From positions 1 to 64,000 of the forward strand of contig ONQO01000007.1 of the NCBI GenBank assembly GCA_900319995.1: a stretch of DNA of 64,000 bases, written 5' to 3'. The notes under the pieces are model-generated. The model saw only the letters and a list, made by a program, of their open reading frames with translations. It searched no databases and had not been told where the DNA came from. Source of the stretch: an uncultured Bacteroidales bacterium. Its GTDB lineage: Bacteria > Bacteroidota > Bacteroidia > Bacteroidales > Paludibacteraceae. Shown here piece by piece: positions 27,168 to 35,378 of the stretch. Made by a program: the position numbers and the translations under genes. Every line of letters begins with the position of its first letter. Positions within the stretch are counted from its first letter, which is position 1.

Positions 27168-30044
27168 TTACAACGAGAAACGAACAGTTATTTTTACTCC
27201 GTTACGTCCCCAAGCGCCAATCTTGCGGCGTCCGTGAATCATTACAGGGTCTCCGTTCTCATCTACTGCGGGTTGGTAACCGAGCGTGGGTTTAAGGGGA
27301 TCAACGGGTTCCATTTTCTGTATCATGTACGGCAACTCGTAGTCATTGTAGGTTAAGCGGCGCACATAGTCGATGCGAATAAATTTGAGGATATTCTCAA
27401 ATCCTGCCGTCAGCTCCATGTACGGTAACTTGCCTATCGGAGAGGACGTACGATAGCCGTCAAGGATATATCCGTTGGCGTCAAAGGCTTTCTGTATATC
27501 CGGTGTGCCATCGGATTTTTGCTCCCAAGGGGTATGGGGGAACTCATATAAGCCGTTTCCTGTTTCCAGATAGGGATTGTTCTTTTTCGTTAGACCGCCG
27601 TAGATACCGGAGAAGGAGACTACTCCGCGCAACTTCAACTTGTTGATTCCCGGAATACGGTTCAGTATCCACCCCTTGAAATAGTAGGTCGCGTACAGAG
27701 AGACATACTCGTCCATGAGGAACTCCATTGGTTTCATCTGGTTAAAGGCTCTTTGGGCAAGGAAGATACTCGTACTGCTTTTGGGAACGTAGAGATGTGT
27801 GAACGGTGTTTTTTGCCAAACCATACCTGTTTGGACGCGGAGGTCCAGATGGCCGAACGCAGAGAACCAGAAACGTTTGTCAAACAGGAACTCTGTACGG
27901 TTATAAAGGAATCCGTCTCCTCCGTTGTGACGATCATCCAAATAACCTACATAGTGCGTCAATTTGAAGGTAGGGGCGTCTTTGTCTATCGCGAAAGGAC
28001 TCTCTATTCCCATTCGGTCAATATAAATACGGCTTCCTGGCGAGTATTGGAGTTCTACCATACCTTCGTAGTTGCGATAGGAACTGATGGGAGACAAACT
28101 ATGACTCCATGTTGAGTCTGCCGGATTCATCGTCCAATGGAGTTTGTTGTACTGAAGTGCTCCGGCGGCTTCGTTGTTGCTGAAATCGAAAGATGTTTTA
28201 ATGGACAGTTTGTTATGCCATTCTTTCATGTACTCCGCTTTTGCATGGAAGACGTATTGACCGAAACCGAGCGTAGGTTTGCTTGTGGGGATGGACATGA
28301 GGATATGATCGCGTCGGATAACGTCGGTCATTTGTCCTGGTTCTTCTACGTCGTATTGTGCCATCAGTTGGATATGATGGCGTAAACCGTCATAGGGCTG
28401 GTTCTTGTGTTTGTCAAACGTATAGACCAACGTGGCGTTGTATTTGGGACGCAAGTCTTTGGTGCCGAAAGCGACATAACCGCGGAAGAAGAACTGGTCA
28501 TGCAGTCTCGCCGTACTTGCGCCGCCAATACGAAGACGAACTCCTTCCAACATATTCCAACTCACGAAATTGTATATCGGACCGAAGTCGAATTTGCTCA
28601 AGTCAAGGTCTCGTGCAGGGGTAGTTGCGACAAACTCTGTCGTTACGGCGTTAACTGTAGCAATCGCACTAGCGAACTTAGGATTACCTGTTATTTCCTG
28701 AACGAGGTCATATACTGAGTTCTCATAGCGTGTCAAGGGTTCCGGACGCAGCGTGTCCCATGCGGCGGCGCCGTAGCGGGCGGCGGTAGAGTCATTCGTC
28801 TCCACTTCGTCTGCTGTGAAACTGGAGAAGGTCTCTTTCGGTATAGGAGTCTCCATATCCCAACCGGTATAAATCTTGGTCTGACGCGCTAACATACCCC
28901 GTTTGTTGTTCAAAATATAGAACTTGGCATAGGTGGTGGTTCGGTCCGGTGCCCATAAACCGTTCTCCAATTGTTTGTAACTATGTTCCACCGAGTAGTT
29001 GCTTACGAAATTGAGGTTGATATCCGGAGGAATATTGATGGCATATTTCTTCAGTCTGAAGGTAGAGTCGTTCACTATATACAGGTGTCCTGTAAATCCG
29101 TAACTCTCAGAATTGACCGGAACGAAAGCCAAGTCGATACAAGGATAACCGTCCACCATAATGGTGTCCATAATGTAGTACTGGTAGAACGTGACGGCGA
29201 GGGTGGAGGACAGAGGAGACACGAAACGGTTGAAGAGCAGATTCATGCTGTTGTCGTTGATGTCCACGTCCTTGAAGATGGCATTGATGTTCTCTTGAAA
29301 ACTGCCGGAGGAGATAAGGTCTTCCACGCCGAAGATACGTTTCTTCTGCAGAATCTTCTTCTCCCTGTGAGGTTTGCGTTGGAAATACTCTTCGCTGATA
29401 TGCTCCCGGATACTGACGGTTATGTTCGGATAGACGCCGGTTGTGTCAATGTATTTCTGAATGAACTTGTAGTTTCTCCAGAATGGTTTCTCCCAATTAA
29501 CCTGTATATTGTCCAGCGCGAAAGACATTCGCGAGTAAGTCTGGGCAGTATATTGGTCAGAAGTCCGTACGTTGAACGAGTCTTTGTGCGCGATAACCTC
29601 TTTGATGAGTTCTACGGCGGGGTTGCCTTTGCGTTTGTAGTCCCGTTTGCGGTTTTTAGGAGTCACCACAATGTCTTGTAACCCATAGACATCGGGTTTC
29701 ATTTTTATCTTTACATCCTTGCGGTTCTGTCCCTTTCGAAGCGTGTACATCTCCGTTTTGTAGCCTAACATTTGGAAATTAAGGGTGTTGTAACCGGCGG
29801 TGTTGCTGATAGAAAAATTGCCGTCAATATCGGAAGTCGTTCCTACTTCCGAAGGAACCATACCTTTGCTGGCTGTTGATTTGAGGAAGTATATCTGTAC
29901 GAACGGCAAGGTCTCTCCCGTATCCGCATCAACTACTGTACCGGATATGGAGGTACTTTGCCCTGTTTCCTGCGCTACTACGCCCATGCATACCATCAGC
30001 AACGCTGCCAACCAATATGTCCGTATCTTTATATTCGTAATCAT
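27168..30044 (-). CDS. DUF5686 outer-membrane protein with carboxypeptidase-like regulatory domain
   Basis: The product is about 958 residues if it starts at the ATG at 30044, which is followed by a signal peptide (ending in VVAQE). The TAA of the upstream gene shares one base with this ATG. Residues about 30-115 form a CarboxypepD_reg-like beta-sandwich (SISGTVVDADTGETLPFVQI), then a long DUF5686 region and a C-terminal beta barrel ending in VKITVRFSL, an aromatic-terminated last strand. DUF5686 proteins are abundant Bacteroidota outer-membrane proteins of unknown role, sometimes grouped with TonB-like architecture but without plug and TonB box. A start further upstream would read through the neighbouring gene and is unlikely. 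Confidence 0.88.
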   Translation of the reverse strand: MITNIKIRTYWLAALLMVCMGVVAQETGQSTSISGTVVDADTGETLPFVQIYFLKSTASKGMVPSEVGTTSDIDGNFSISNTAGYNTLNFQMLGYKTEMYTLRKGQNRKDVKIKMKPDVYGLQDIVVTPKNRKRDYKRKGNPAVELIKEVIAHKDSFNVRTSDQYTAQTYSRMSFALDNIQVNWEKPFWRNYKFIQKYIDTTGVYPNITVSIREHISEEYFQRKPHREKKILQKKRIFGVEDLISSGSFQENINAIFKDVDINDNSMNLLFNRFVSPLSSTLAVTFYQYYIMDTIMVDGYPCIDLAFVPVNSESYGFTGHLYIVNDSTFRLKKYAINIPPDINLNFVSNYSVEHSYKQLENGLWAPDRTTTYAKFYILNNKRGMLARQTKIYTGWDMETPIPKETFSSFTADEVETNDSTAARYGAAAWDTLRPEPLTRYENSVYDLVQEITGNPKFASAIATVNAVTTEFVATTPARDLDLSKFDFGPIYNFVSWNMLEGVRLRIGGASTARLHDQFFFRGYVAFGTKDLRPKYNATLVYTFDKHKNQPYDGLRHHIQLMAQYDVEEPGQMTDVIRRDHILMSIPTSKPTLGFGQYVFHAKAEYMKEWHNKLSIKTSFDFSNNEAAGALQYNKLHWTMNPADSTWSHSLSPISSYRNYEGMVELQYSPGSRIYIDRMGIESPFAIDKDAPTFKLTHYVGYLDDRHNGGDGFLYNRTEFLFDKRFWFSAFGHLDLRVQTGMVWQKTPFTHLYVPKSSTSIFLAQRAFNQMKPMEFLMDEYVSLYATYYFKGWILNRIPGINKLKLRGVVSFSGIYGGLTKKNNPYLETGNGLYEFPHTPWEQKSDGTPDIQKAFDANGYILDGYRTSSPIGKLPYMELTAGFENILKFIRIDYVRRLTYNDYELPYMIQKMEPVDPLKPTLGYQPAVDENGDPVMIHGRRKIGAWGRNGVKITVRFSL

Positions 30045-31072
30045 TAATTTGTAATTTCCAACTGCTCCCTCAAACTTTCCTTGTGAATTAAATCCCATAC
30101 TTGTTCTACAAAATCTTTTGATAAGCCTAAATGGTTGGCTCTCCCCTCTAAACTCTCGACTATCTGCTTGTATCTCTGTGGCTGTAGAGGAGGTACGCCG
30201 TGCGATTTTTTCCATTCTCCAATACGTCGGCTTACATCCATACGTGCCGCCAAAGTATCCAAGAGAGCGTCATCCAACTCGTCTATTTCCGCTCGGAGCC
30301 AATGGAGTTCGACATCCGGTTGGTCCGGATAAGAGGGAAAGATGAGATGGTTCAAATCCTCCGGTTTTACTTGTTGTGCTTTGTCCGATAACGCAAGTTG
30401 CGGATTATAGTGCACTTCAATCATCGCGCCGTTTAATCCGAGTTCTCCTGTCTTTGCCATCAGTTCCGGCACTTTCTTTGCGTCGCCGCTCATGTGGCTG
30501 GGGTCCAACAGCATGGGTATATCCGGTCTTTTCAACCGAACATCATGCGCCATATGCCAGCAAGGCTTATGATTACATCCTCGATGAATAGTTATCACCT
30601 GTAAGCCTGTTTTCTCCAATCGCTCTATATTGCCGAGCCATAATGCAGAATCTGCATTGACGGGATTTTTTATGAAGACGGCTTTCAACGTGTTCTGATA
30701 ATTCGGATAAGCAATAATAGCTTGTGCAATATTGTCAACGGCTATCGGGTTAGCGCTTGTTCTCGCGCCAATCCAAAGGTAGTCCATGCCAGCCTTCACA
30801 GCCGCATTCACATGCTCCGCGGTCGCCACCTCGGTCGCCACAGGTATGCCATAGAGTGTTTTCACGTCGGATAACCAATGTAACCCTTCATCGCCGACGC
30901 CTTGGAACGAATCCGGTCGCGTACGCGGTTTCCATAAGCCTGCGCGAAAAATAAAAGGCATACTGCATGTCTCTTTAATAGCACATGCAGTCAACATAAC
31001 CTGCTCACGACTTTCCGCAGAGCATGGACCTAATATATAAATTGGCTCTTTGACCAAATTCTCTATTTTCAC
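30044..31072 (-). CDS. Bifunctional DAHP synthase / chorismate mutase
   Basis: The protein has 342 residues. The N-terminal part (about 1-255) is the class I DAHP/KDO8P synthase barrel, with YILGPCSAESREQ at the start, FRAGLWKPRTRPDSFQG and the metal/PEP residues in LDPSHMSGD near 190. The C-terminal part (about 265-342) is an AroQ chorismate mutase (LRAEIDELDDALLDTLAARM). The fusion makes DAHP from PEP and erythrose 4-phosphate and converts chorismate to prephenate, the entry and the Phe/Tyr branch of aromatic amino acid synthesis. The start codon is GTG at 31072. It is 30 bp after the lipoprotein gene and overlaps the DUF5686 start by one base. Confidence 0.93.
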   Translation of the reverse strand: MKIENLVKEPIYILGPCSAESREQVMLTACAIKETCSMPFIFRAGLWKPRTRPDSFQGVGDEGLHWLSDVKTLYGIPVATEVATAEHVNAAVKAGMDYLWIGARTSANPIAVDNIAQAIIAYPNYQNTLKAVFIKNPVNADSALWLGNIERLEKTGLQVITIHRGCNHKPCWHMAHDVRLKRPDIPMLLDPSHMSGDAKKVPELMAKTGELGLNGAMIEVHYNPQLALSDKAQQVKPEDLNHLIFPSYPDQPDVELHWLRAEIDELDDALLDTLAARMDVSRRIGEWKKSHGVPPLQPQRYKQIVESLEGRANHLGLSKDFVEQVWDLIHKESLREQLEITN

Positions 31073-31102
31073 CCGAAAGAGTGAGAGAATGAGTGGGTGA
31101 AT

Positions 31103-31552
31103 TTACCAGCTCATTTGCAACCGGAACAACATGTTTCCGGGATTGAAATCTTCGTAGAAAAAATCGGAAATAGTGCAGAAGACTTCTACAAAACCGATTC
31201 CCGTTGCATAGTCGATATGTTGCTGGTAATAATAGGGAGTGGTCGTCCCGTCGTTGTTGTCCAGATCGACAGCCTGATACGTGGTCTCAGGTAATATTAC
31301 CTGATAGGCATTCTGGGTGCCGGTATTGTACTCACGGCTGACACTGACCTCGCCGTAGTTATATACTTTTTCGGTCAGAGAAGGTACTTCAAAACGGCAG
31401 AAGAACATGTTTGCTCCCTCGTCAAACTCCCAATTATCCGCTTTCACAACCAAATCAATCGTTTCCTTGTGGAACGGAACACTGTCTTTGTTACAAGATG
31501 TAAATCCTATTGCCAAGATAGCCAATAGGCAGATAAATACGTATTTTTTCAT
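31103..31552 (-). CDS. Small lipoprotein of unknown function
   Basis: Starting at the ATG at 31552 the product has 149 residues with a clear lipoprotein signal: MKKYVFICLLAILAIGFTSC, Cys at residue 20. The mature part is beta-rich with a conserved-looking SDFFYEDFNPGNMLFRLQM end. A promoter lies 21 bp upstream. The protein resembles small hypothetical lipoproteins of Bacteroidales; no function is known to me. It is the first gene of a minus-strand unit that continues into aromatic amino acid and outer-membrane genes. Confidence 0.8.
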   Translation of the reverse strand: MKKYVFICLLAILAIGFTSCNKDSVPFHKETIDLVVKADNWEFDEGANMFFCRFEVPSLTEKVYNYGEVSVSREYNTGTQNAYQVILPETTYQAVDLDNNDGTTTPYYYQQHIDYATGIGFVEVFCTISDFFYEDFNPGNMLFRLQMSW

Positions 31553-31572
31553 AAGTTTTCCTTTTTCGGCTG

Positions 31573-31603
31573 CAAAGGTACTGCTTTTTTTGCAAATATG
31601 CAA
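31573..31603 (-). promoter_or_regulatory. Promoter of the lipoprotein-DAHP synthase unit
   Basis: On the minus strand TTG (31603-31601), a 20-bp spacer and TACCTTTG (31580-31573). It gives a leader of about 15 nt before the ATG at 31552. Confidence 0.8.
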
Positions 31604-31731
31604 GAAAAAAGAGAAAAATGTGCGCTTTTTTCGTTAAATCACGCTGTCATGAGGTTACGGGGCGAGAGAGGAGGTTCTGAGGAACTATGGTTCCATAGGG
31701 TGGAAAAATGGGATATTTGGGTTGTAATAAA

Positions 31732-31775
31732 AGCAGGTTAAAAGGTCGTTAAAAGGTCGTTAAAAGGTCGTTTTA
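31732..31775 (+). repeat. 11-bp tandem array C (AGGTCGTTAAA family)
   Basis: Four adjacent 11-bp units: AGCAGGTTAAA, AGGTCGTTAAA, AGGTCGTTAAA and AGGTCGTTTTA. The first unit is identical to the second unit of array A, 23 kb away. Confidence 0.85.
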
Positions 31776-31870
31776 GTCTCGTCAGTGATTTGGAACATTT
31801 TTTGATTTATTTTTTGGACATGGTTTGTGTCTTTTTTTATCGCCCATATATGGTCGATGCAAGCTATGGG

Positions 31871-32455
31871 TTATTCCACCACCATCGTGTTGTCGTCGTT
31901 GATTTGTTTGATGGTCGCTAAAGCATGGTAAGTGATACCGTGATCCCTCCGGAACTGCCTTCTTTTGGCGAAACCTTTCTCAACGAGAAATCCCATTCCC
32001 ACTATCTGTGCACCGGATGGCCGGCATAGATGTATGATGCTTCCGGAGGCGTGTCCATCCGCCAGAAAATCATCGATGAAAAGGATGCGGTCCTTGTCGG
32101 TCAAGAACTCGCGGTCTATACACACAGTTTTTTCATCGTCTCGTGTAAAGGACCAGACCCATGATTTCCAAGAATCGACAACTGTTTTCGGGATACCTTT
32201 TTTACAAAGACGACCGGAAGGTGCATGATGTATCCTAAAAGGATAGCAGGAGCGATGCCAGACGCCTCAATAGTGACGATTTTGTTGATGCCTTGATAGG
32301 CAAACAGGCGAGCGAACTCTTCTGCACAATGCATCATCAGTTGCGGATCTAACTGATGATTGAGAAACCGGCTAACCAGAACGATGTTTCCCTCTTTCTT
32401 TGCCAAACCGTCTTTTAAAATACGTTGTTTCAGTTCTTCCGTACTGATTGTTCAT
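31871..32455 (-). pseudogene. xpt: Frame-disrupted xanthine phosphoribosyltransferase
   Basis: Two overlapping frames together give a full xanthine/purine phosphoribosyltransferase, which salvages xanthine with PRPP. Frame one (from 32451 down to 32197) has [30 protein letters not shown] and PVVFVKK. Frame two (to 31871) has [16 protein letters not shown] and the PRPP loop ILFIDDFLADG. The break is exactly at A-AAA-AAG (32203-32197); a -1 shift there restores the family sequence. A second problem is at the 5' end: the only ATG (32455) is out of frame with the conserved N-terminus and one fewer base would yield [16 protein letters not shown]. Otherwise translation would need the TTG at 32406. 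Two lesions favour a pseudogene or assembly error; recoding at the slippery site is the alternative. Confidence 0.8.
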
Positions 32456-32471
32456 TGGTGTTAATCGTGTA

Positions 32472-32502
32472 CAAAGGTACAACAAAAATTGCAAATACGC
32501 AA
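32472..32502 (-). promoter_or_regulatory. Promoter of the xpt locus
   Basis: On the minus strand TTG (32502-32500), 20-bp spacer, TACCTTTG (32479-32472). It faces away from the threonine aldolase promoter 105 bp further on. The purine riboswitch core was looked for in the leader and not found. Confidence 0.78.
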
Positions 32503-32606
32503 GTATTGGGGCGTTTTTTTAGACCCTATTGAAAAGAAATTTATCCATATCACACATAATGGCAGTAAAAAATAACCAAAAGGCGTGCACTTTTTTGTTT
32601 CCTCTC

Positions 32607-32637
32607 TTGCATATTCCAAATATTTGTTGTACCTTTG
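32607..32637 (+). promoter_or_regulatory. Promoter of the threonine aldolase-msrA unit
   Basis: TTG at 32607-32609, 20-bp spacer, TACCTTTG at 32630-32637. The leader to the ATG at 32705 is about 60 nt. Confidence 0.8.
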
Positions 32638-32704
32638 CAGCCGGAACGTTTTCCCGATAAAGTATGCATACTATAAGCGTTCGAATTAGATAATACATAA
32701 GATT

Positions 32705-33748
32705 ATGACTAACGACCTTTTCCCTATTTCGTTTACATGCGACTACAACGAAGGCGCTCATCCGGATATACTCCGTCGGCTGTTGGAAACAAACCTGCAA
32801 CAGGAACCCGGATATGGATGCGACCGTTTCACACAATCGGCGATTACTAAAATCCGTCAGGCTATAGCTTGCCCCAATGCGGATGTGGTGTTTATGGTAG
32901 GAGGCACACAGACCAATGCTACGGTCATAGATGGATTGCTGCCGCGTTACGGAGCTGTTATTGCCGTCTCGACGGGACATATCGCCGTGCACGAGGCGGG
33001 AGCTATTGAGCATACCGGACATAAGGTCATTCCACTCACACACCACGACGGCAAAATGCACGCTGACGAACTCCGTAACTATCTCGTTCGTTTCTTCGCC
33101 GATGATACATGGCAGCACATGGCGAATCCCAAAATGGTCTATCTTTCTTTCCCGACAGAATACGGCACTATCTATTCGCGCTGCGAATTGGAGGAGATAC
33201 ATGCGGTATGTCAGGAATATGGCTTGCTTCTGTTTGTTGACGGGGCTCGTTTGGGATATGGATTGTCCTCTCCGGAGGCGGACATCGACCTGCCAACCTT
33301 GGCGCATTTATGTGACGTGTTTTATATCGGAGGAACGAAAGTCGGAGCTTTATGCGGCGAAGCGGTGGTCTTCCCCAAAGGCAACGCGCCTCAACCATTA
33401 CTCACCATCGTCAAACAGCATGGAGCCCTGTTGGCTAAAGGGCGGCTCTTGGGAATCCAGTTTGACACTTTGTTTACCGACAACCTCTATTTCCGTATCA
33501 GCCGACATGCAATCGATATGGCGATGAAGTTGCAGCAGTTGTTCCTCGATAAACAAATACCGCTTTTTATCCTGTCGCCCACCAATCAACAGTTCCCTAT
33601 ACTGACCGACGACCAGAGAAAACGGCTGGATGGAAAAGTGCTCTACGAGGTATGGGAGAATCTGACTGACGGACGGACGGTCACACGCTTTGCCACCAGT
33701 TGGGCTACGCCCATAGAGCATATTCGATTATTGGCGGAGGTGTTATGA
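32705..33748 (+). CDS. Low-specificity threonine aldolase-type PLP enzyme
   Basis: A 347-residue fold-type I PLP enzyme of the threonine aldolase/beta-eliminating lyase family, cleaving L-threonine or allo-threonine to glycine and acetaldehyde. Seen are the glycine-rich MVGGTQTNATVID near 60-72 for phosphate binding, FVDGARLGYG near 178 (Asp contacting the PLP ring) and YIGGTKVGALCGE near 200 with the Schiff-base lysine. The length is normal. It starts a plus-strand unit, and its TGA overlaps a possible ATG of msrA. Substrate specificity (threonine or phenylserine type) cannot be told from sequence. Confidence 0.92.
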   Translation: MTNDLFPISFTCDYNEGAHPDILRRLLETNLQQEPGYGCDRFTQSAITKIRQAIACPNADVVFMVGGTQTNATVIDGLLPRYGAVIAVSTGHIAVHEAGAIEHTGHKVIPLTHHDGKMHADELRNYLVRFFADDTWQHMANPKMVYLSFPTEYGTIYSRCELEEIHAVCQEYGLLLFVDGARLGYGLSSPEADIDLPTLAHLCDVFYIGGTKVGALCGEAVVFPKGNAPQPLLTIVKQHGALLAKGRLLGIQFDTLFTDNLYFRISRHAIDMAMKLQQLFLDKQIPLFILSPTNQQFPILTDDQRKRLDGKVLYEVWENLTDGRTVTRFATSWATPIEHIRLLAEVL

Positions 33749-33783
33749 ACCGCCTATGCCGAAAAACAAACAACAATGTGGAT

Positions 33784-34293
33784 ATGAAACGCAAACACAT
33801 CTATTTGGCAGGAGGATGTTTCTGGGGAACAGAGCATTTCTTCAAGCAGATTGCCGGAGTGGTAGAGACGGAAGTGGGCTTTGCTAACGGCTTGACGCCC
33901 AACCCGACTTACGAACAGGTCTATACGGACGCCACAGGCTATGCCGAAACAGTTCATGTGGTCTATAACCCCGATGAAGTGACTCTTGAGTTCCTGCTTC
34001 GGATGTTCTTTGTCGCTATCGATCCGACCAGCCTCAATAAACAAGGGCATGACGAGGGAACCCGTTACCGCACAGGTATCTATTATACCGACGAAAACGA
34101 CCTCCCTGTCATCGAAAAAGTCTATGCCGACGAGCAAGCCAAATATACGCAAACTTTAGCTGTTGAGAAACAGCACTTGCGCAATTTCTTCCTTGCCGAT
34201 GACTTCCATCAGGACTACTTGGACAAGCATCCGGATGGCTACTGTCATTTGCCAAAAGCACTTTTCGATTTCGCCAGAAAAGCAAAATGCTAA
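33784..34293 (+). CDS. msrA: Peptide methionine sulfoxide reductase A
   Basis: Reduces methionine S-sulfoxide in oxidised proteins. The catalytic motif GCFWGTEHFF is at residues 11-20, with Cys12 as nucleophile, and the family features PSYEQV-like PTYEQVYTDATGYAE and QGHDEGTRYRTGIYY follow. The product has 169 residues from the ATG at 33784. An ATG at 33745, which overlaps the preceding TGA (ATGA) and has GGAGG four bases before it, would add 13 residues and couple translation to the aldolase; that is equally possible. A C-terminal Cys (KAKC) could resolve the catalytic disulfide. It fits the redox gene group that follows. Confidence 0.95.
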   Translation: MKRKHIYLAGGCFWGTEHFFKQIAGVVETEVGFANGLTPNPTYEQVYTDATGYAETVHVVYNPDEVTLEFLLRMFFVAIDPTSLNKQGHDEGTRYRTGIYYTDENDLPVIEKVYADEQAKYTQTLAVEKQHLRNFFLADDFHQDYLDKHPDGYCHLPKALFDFARKAKC

Positions 34294-34388
34294 TCCTCAA
34301 TCTCGTTTATTTTTCTTCAAAATTATCAGCAATCAGAGTACTTGTGTTAAGAAAAAAGGTACGATTGTTAAGAAAATAAATATATCGC

Positions 34389-34419
34389 TTGCGACATTAA
34401 AATATTTGTTGTAATTTTG
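34389..34419 (+). promoter_or_regulatory. Promoter of the redox-regulator unit
   Basis: TTG at 34389-34391, 20-bp spacer, TAATTTTG at 34412-34419. Transcription should begin near 34425, giving a 25-nt leader to the ATG at 34451. This rules out the GTG at 34424 as start. Confidence 0.8.
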
Positions 34420-34450
34420 CATCGTGAACGATATAAATGAAAGAAAAAAG

Positions 34451-34903
34451 ATGAAAAATGAACAAATGAAATTAGATAACCAGTTATGTTTTCGTCTGTA
34501 CTCTGCAACGAGGCTCATGACGGGAGCATACCATCCCTATTTGAATCCATTAGGCGTCACGTATCCGCAGTATTTAGTCCTACTTGTGCTTTGGGAGAAC
34601 GACAAGCAGCCCGTCTGTGACATCGGAAAGCGCCTCTTGTTGGACACCAACACCATGACGCCCCTTCTGCAACGCATGGAGAAAGCAGGACTAATCACTC
34701 GTACGCGTGGTAAAGAGGATACGCGCCAGCGCATTGTGGCGCTTACACACAAAGGAAAACAACTGTACGAGCAAGCACAACATGTTCCTGAATGTATGCG
34801 TAACACGCTTATGATCTCCGAAGGAGAAACGGAGGAAATATTACAGATGATTCCTGCGCTTGACAAATTGATTGAACAACTGAAAAAACTAAATAACCTT
34901 TAA
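34451..34903 (+). CDS. MarR/OhrR-family redox regulator
   Basis: Winged-helix regulator of about 150 residues. The N-terminal segment LDNQLCFRLYSATRLM places a cysteine where OhrR proteins carry their peroxide-sensing Cys, and the helix-turn-helix plus wing (LLLDTNTMTPLLQRMEKAGLI, RTRGKEDTRQRIVALT) is standard MarR. OhrR-type proteins repress peroxide detoxification genes until the Cys is oxidised by organic hydroperoxide. Here it sits just upstream of a ferritin-like protein and a glutathione peroxidase and downstream of msrA, so autoregulation and control of that group are likely. Start chosen from the promoter position; the next ATG at 34466 is also possible. Confidence 0.88.
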   Translation: MKNEQMKLDNQLCFRLYSATRLMTGAYHPYLNPLGVTYPQYLVLLVLWENDKQPVCDIGKRLLLDTNTMTPLLQRMEKAGLITRTRGKEDTRQRIVALTHKGKQLYEQAQHVPECMRNTLMISEGETEEILQMIPALDKLIEQLKKLNNL

Positions 34904-34915
34904 ATTTTTACAATT

Positions 34916-35377
34916 ATGACTAAAGAAGAAGCTTTGAAAAAATTCGCCTACCTGGGCGCAGTTTGGTTTGGTAACAGTAAGCAACACTTCGCTTTCTCGG
35001 CGTACAACCGTCTCAACGGTTGGAACAAACTCGCAGACAAGTGGAAAGACGAAGCGGAAGAAGAGTGGGATGAAGCGGAAGAAGTGCTCAACCGGCTCGT
35101 TGAACTCGGTTGCAAACCCGCGGACCTGCAAGAGGCTATGAAAACCATCGAGTTCCCCTTCTGCGACGATCCTAAACAGCAGATAGAAGGAGACTTCCAA
35201 CCGGAGGCAATCAAAGAACTGAGCGAACTCGCTGAGGCTTTCAACGACGATTATGTAACGAAAAAACTTATCCTCAAATGGATTGACGGAGAGCAGGAGC
35301 ATATGGCTTGGGAGGCTCAGTATCTCAAACTCATCGAGCGACTCGGATACGACAACTTCCTTATCGCGATGATGTAA
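34916..35377 (+). CDS. Ferritin-like helical protein, putative
   Basis: A 153-residue, all-helical acidic protein without signal peptide. Two helix pairs contain Glu-rich patterns, DEAEEEWDEAEE near 45-56 and GEQEHMAWEAQYLKL near 128-142. The ExxH in the second is what ferritin-like diiron carboxylate proteins use to bind iron. It lies 12 bp after the OhrR-like gene and its stop is next to the glutathione peroxidase start (TAATATG), so all three are one operon. An iron-sequestering or peroxide-consuming role fits, but the family assignment is my inference from helix and motif pattern only. Confidence 0.6.
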   Translation: MTKEEALKKFAYLGAVWFGNSKQHFAFSAYNRLNGWNKLADKWKDEAEEEWDEAEEVLNRLVELGCKPADLQEAMKTIEFPFCDDPKQQIEGDFQPEAIKELSELAEAFNDDYVTKKLILKWIDGEQEHMAWEAQYLKLIERLGYDNFLIAMM

Positions 35378-35378
35378 T

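Larger units (their letters stand above)
31553..31870. other. Intergenic region with promoter and 11-bp array
   Basis: This 318-bp gap holds the minus-strand promoter at 31573-31603, a short hairpin GGAAC-TATG-GTTCC (31681-31694) and the 11-bp array at 31732-31775. Nothing coding was seen. Confidence 0.7.

Noticed and set aside
31800..31870. Terminator of xpt near CCATATATGG
   Set aside because: The run of T lies on the wrong side for the minus-strand transcript.
32407..32471. Purine riboswitch in front of xpt
   Set aside because: No match to the conserved junction and loop sequences was found in the short leader, and the stretch contains the conserved Xpt N-terminus in one frame.
34300..34390. 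Tandem repeat of GTTAAGAAAA before the redox regulator
   Set aside because: Only two copies 21 bp apart in an AT-rich stretch; not distinguishable from chance.
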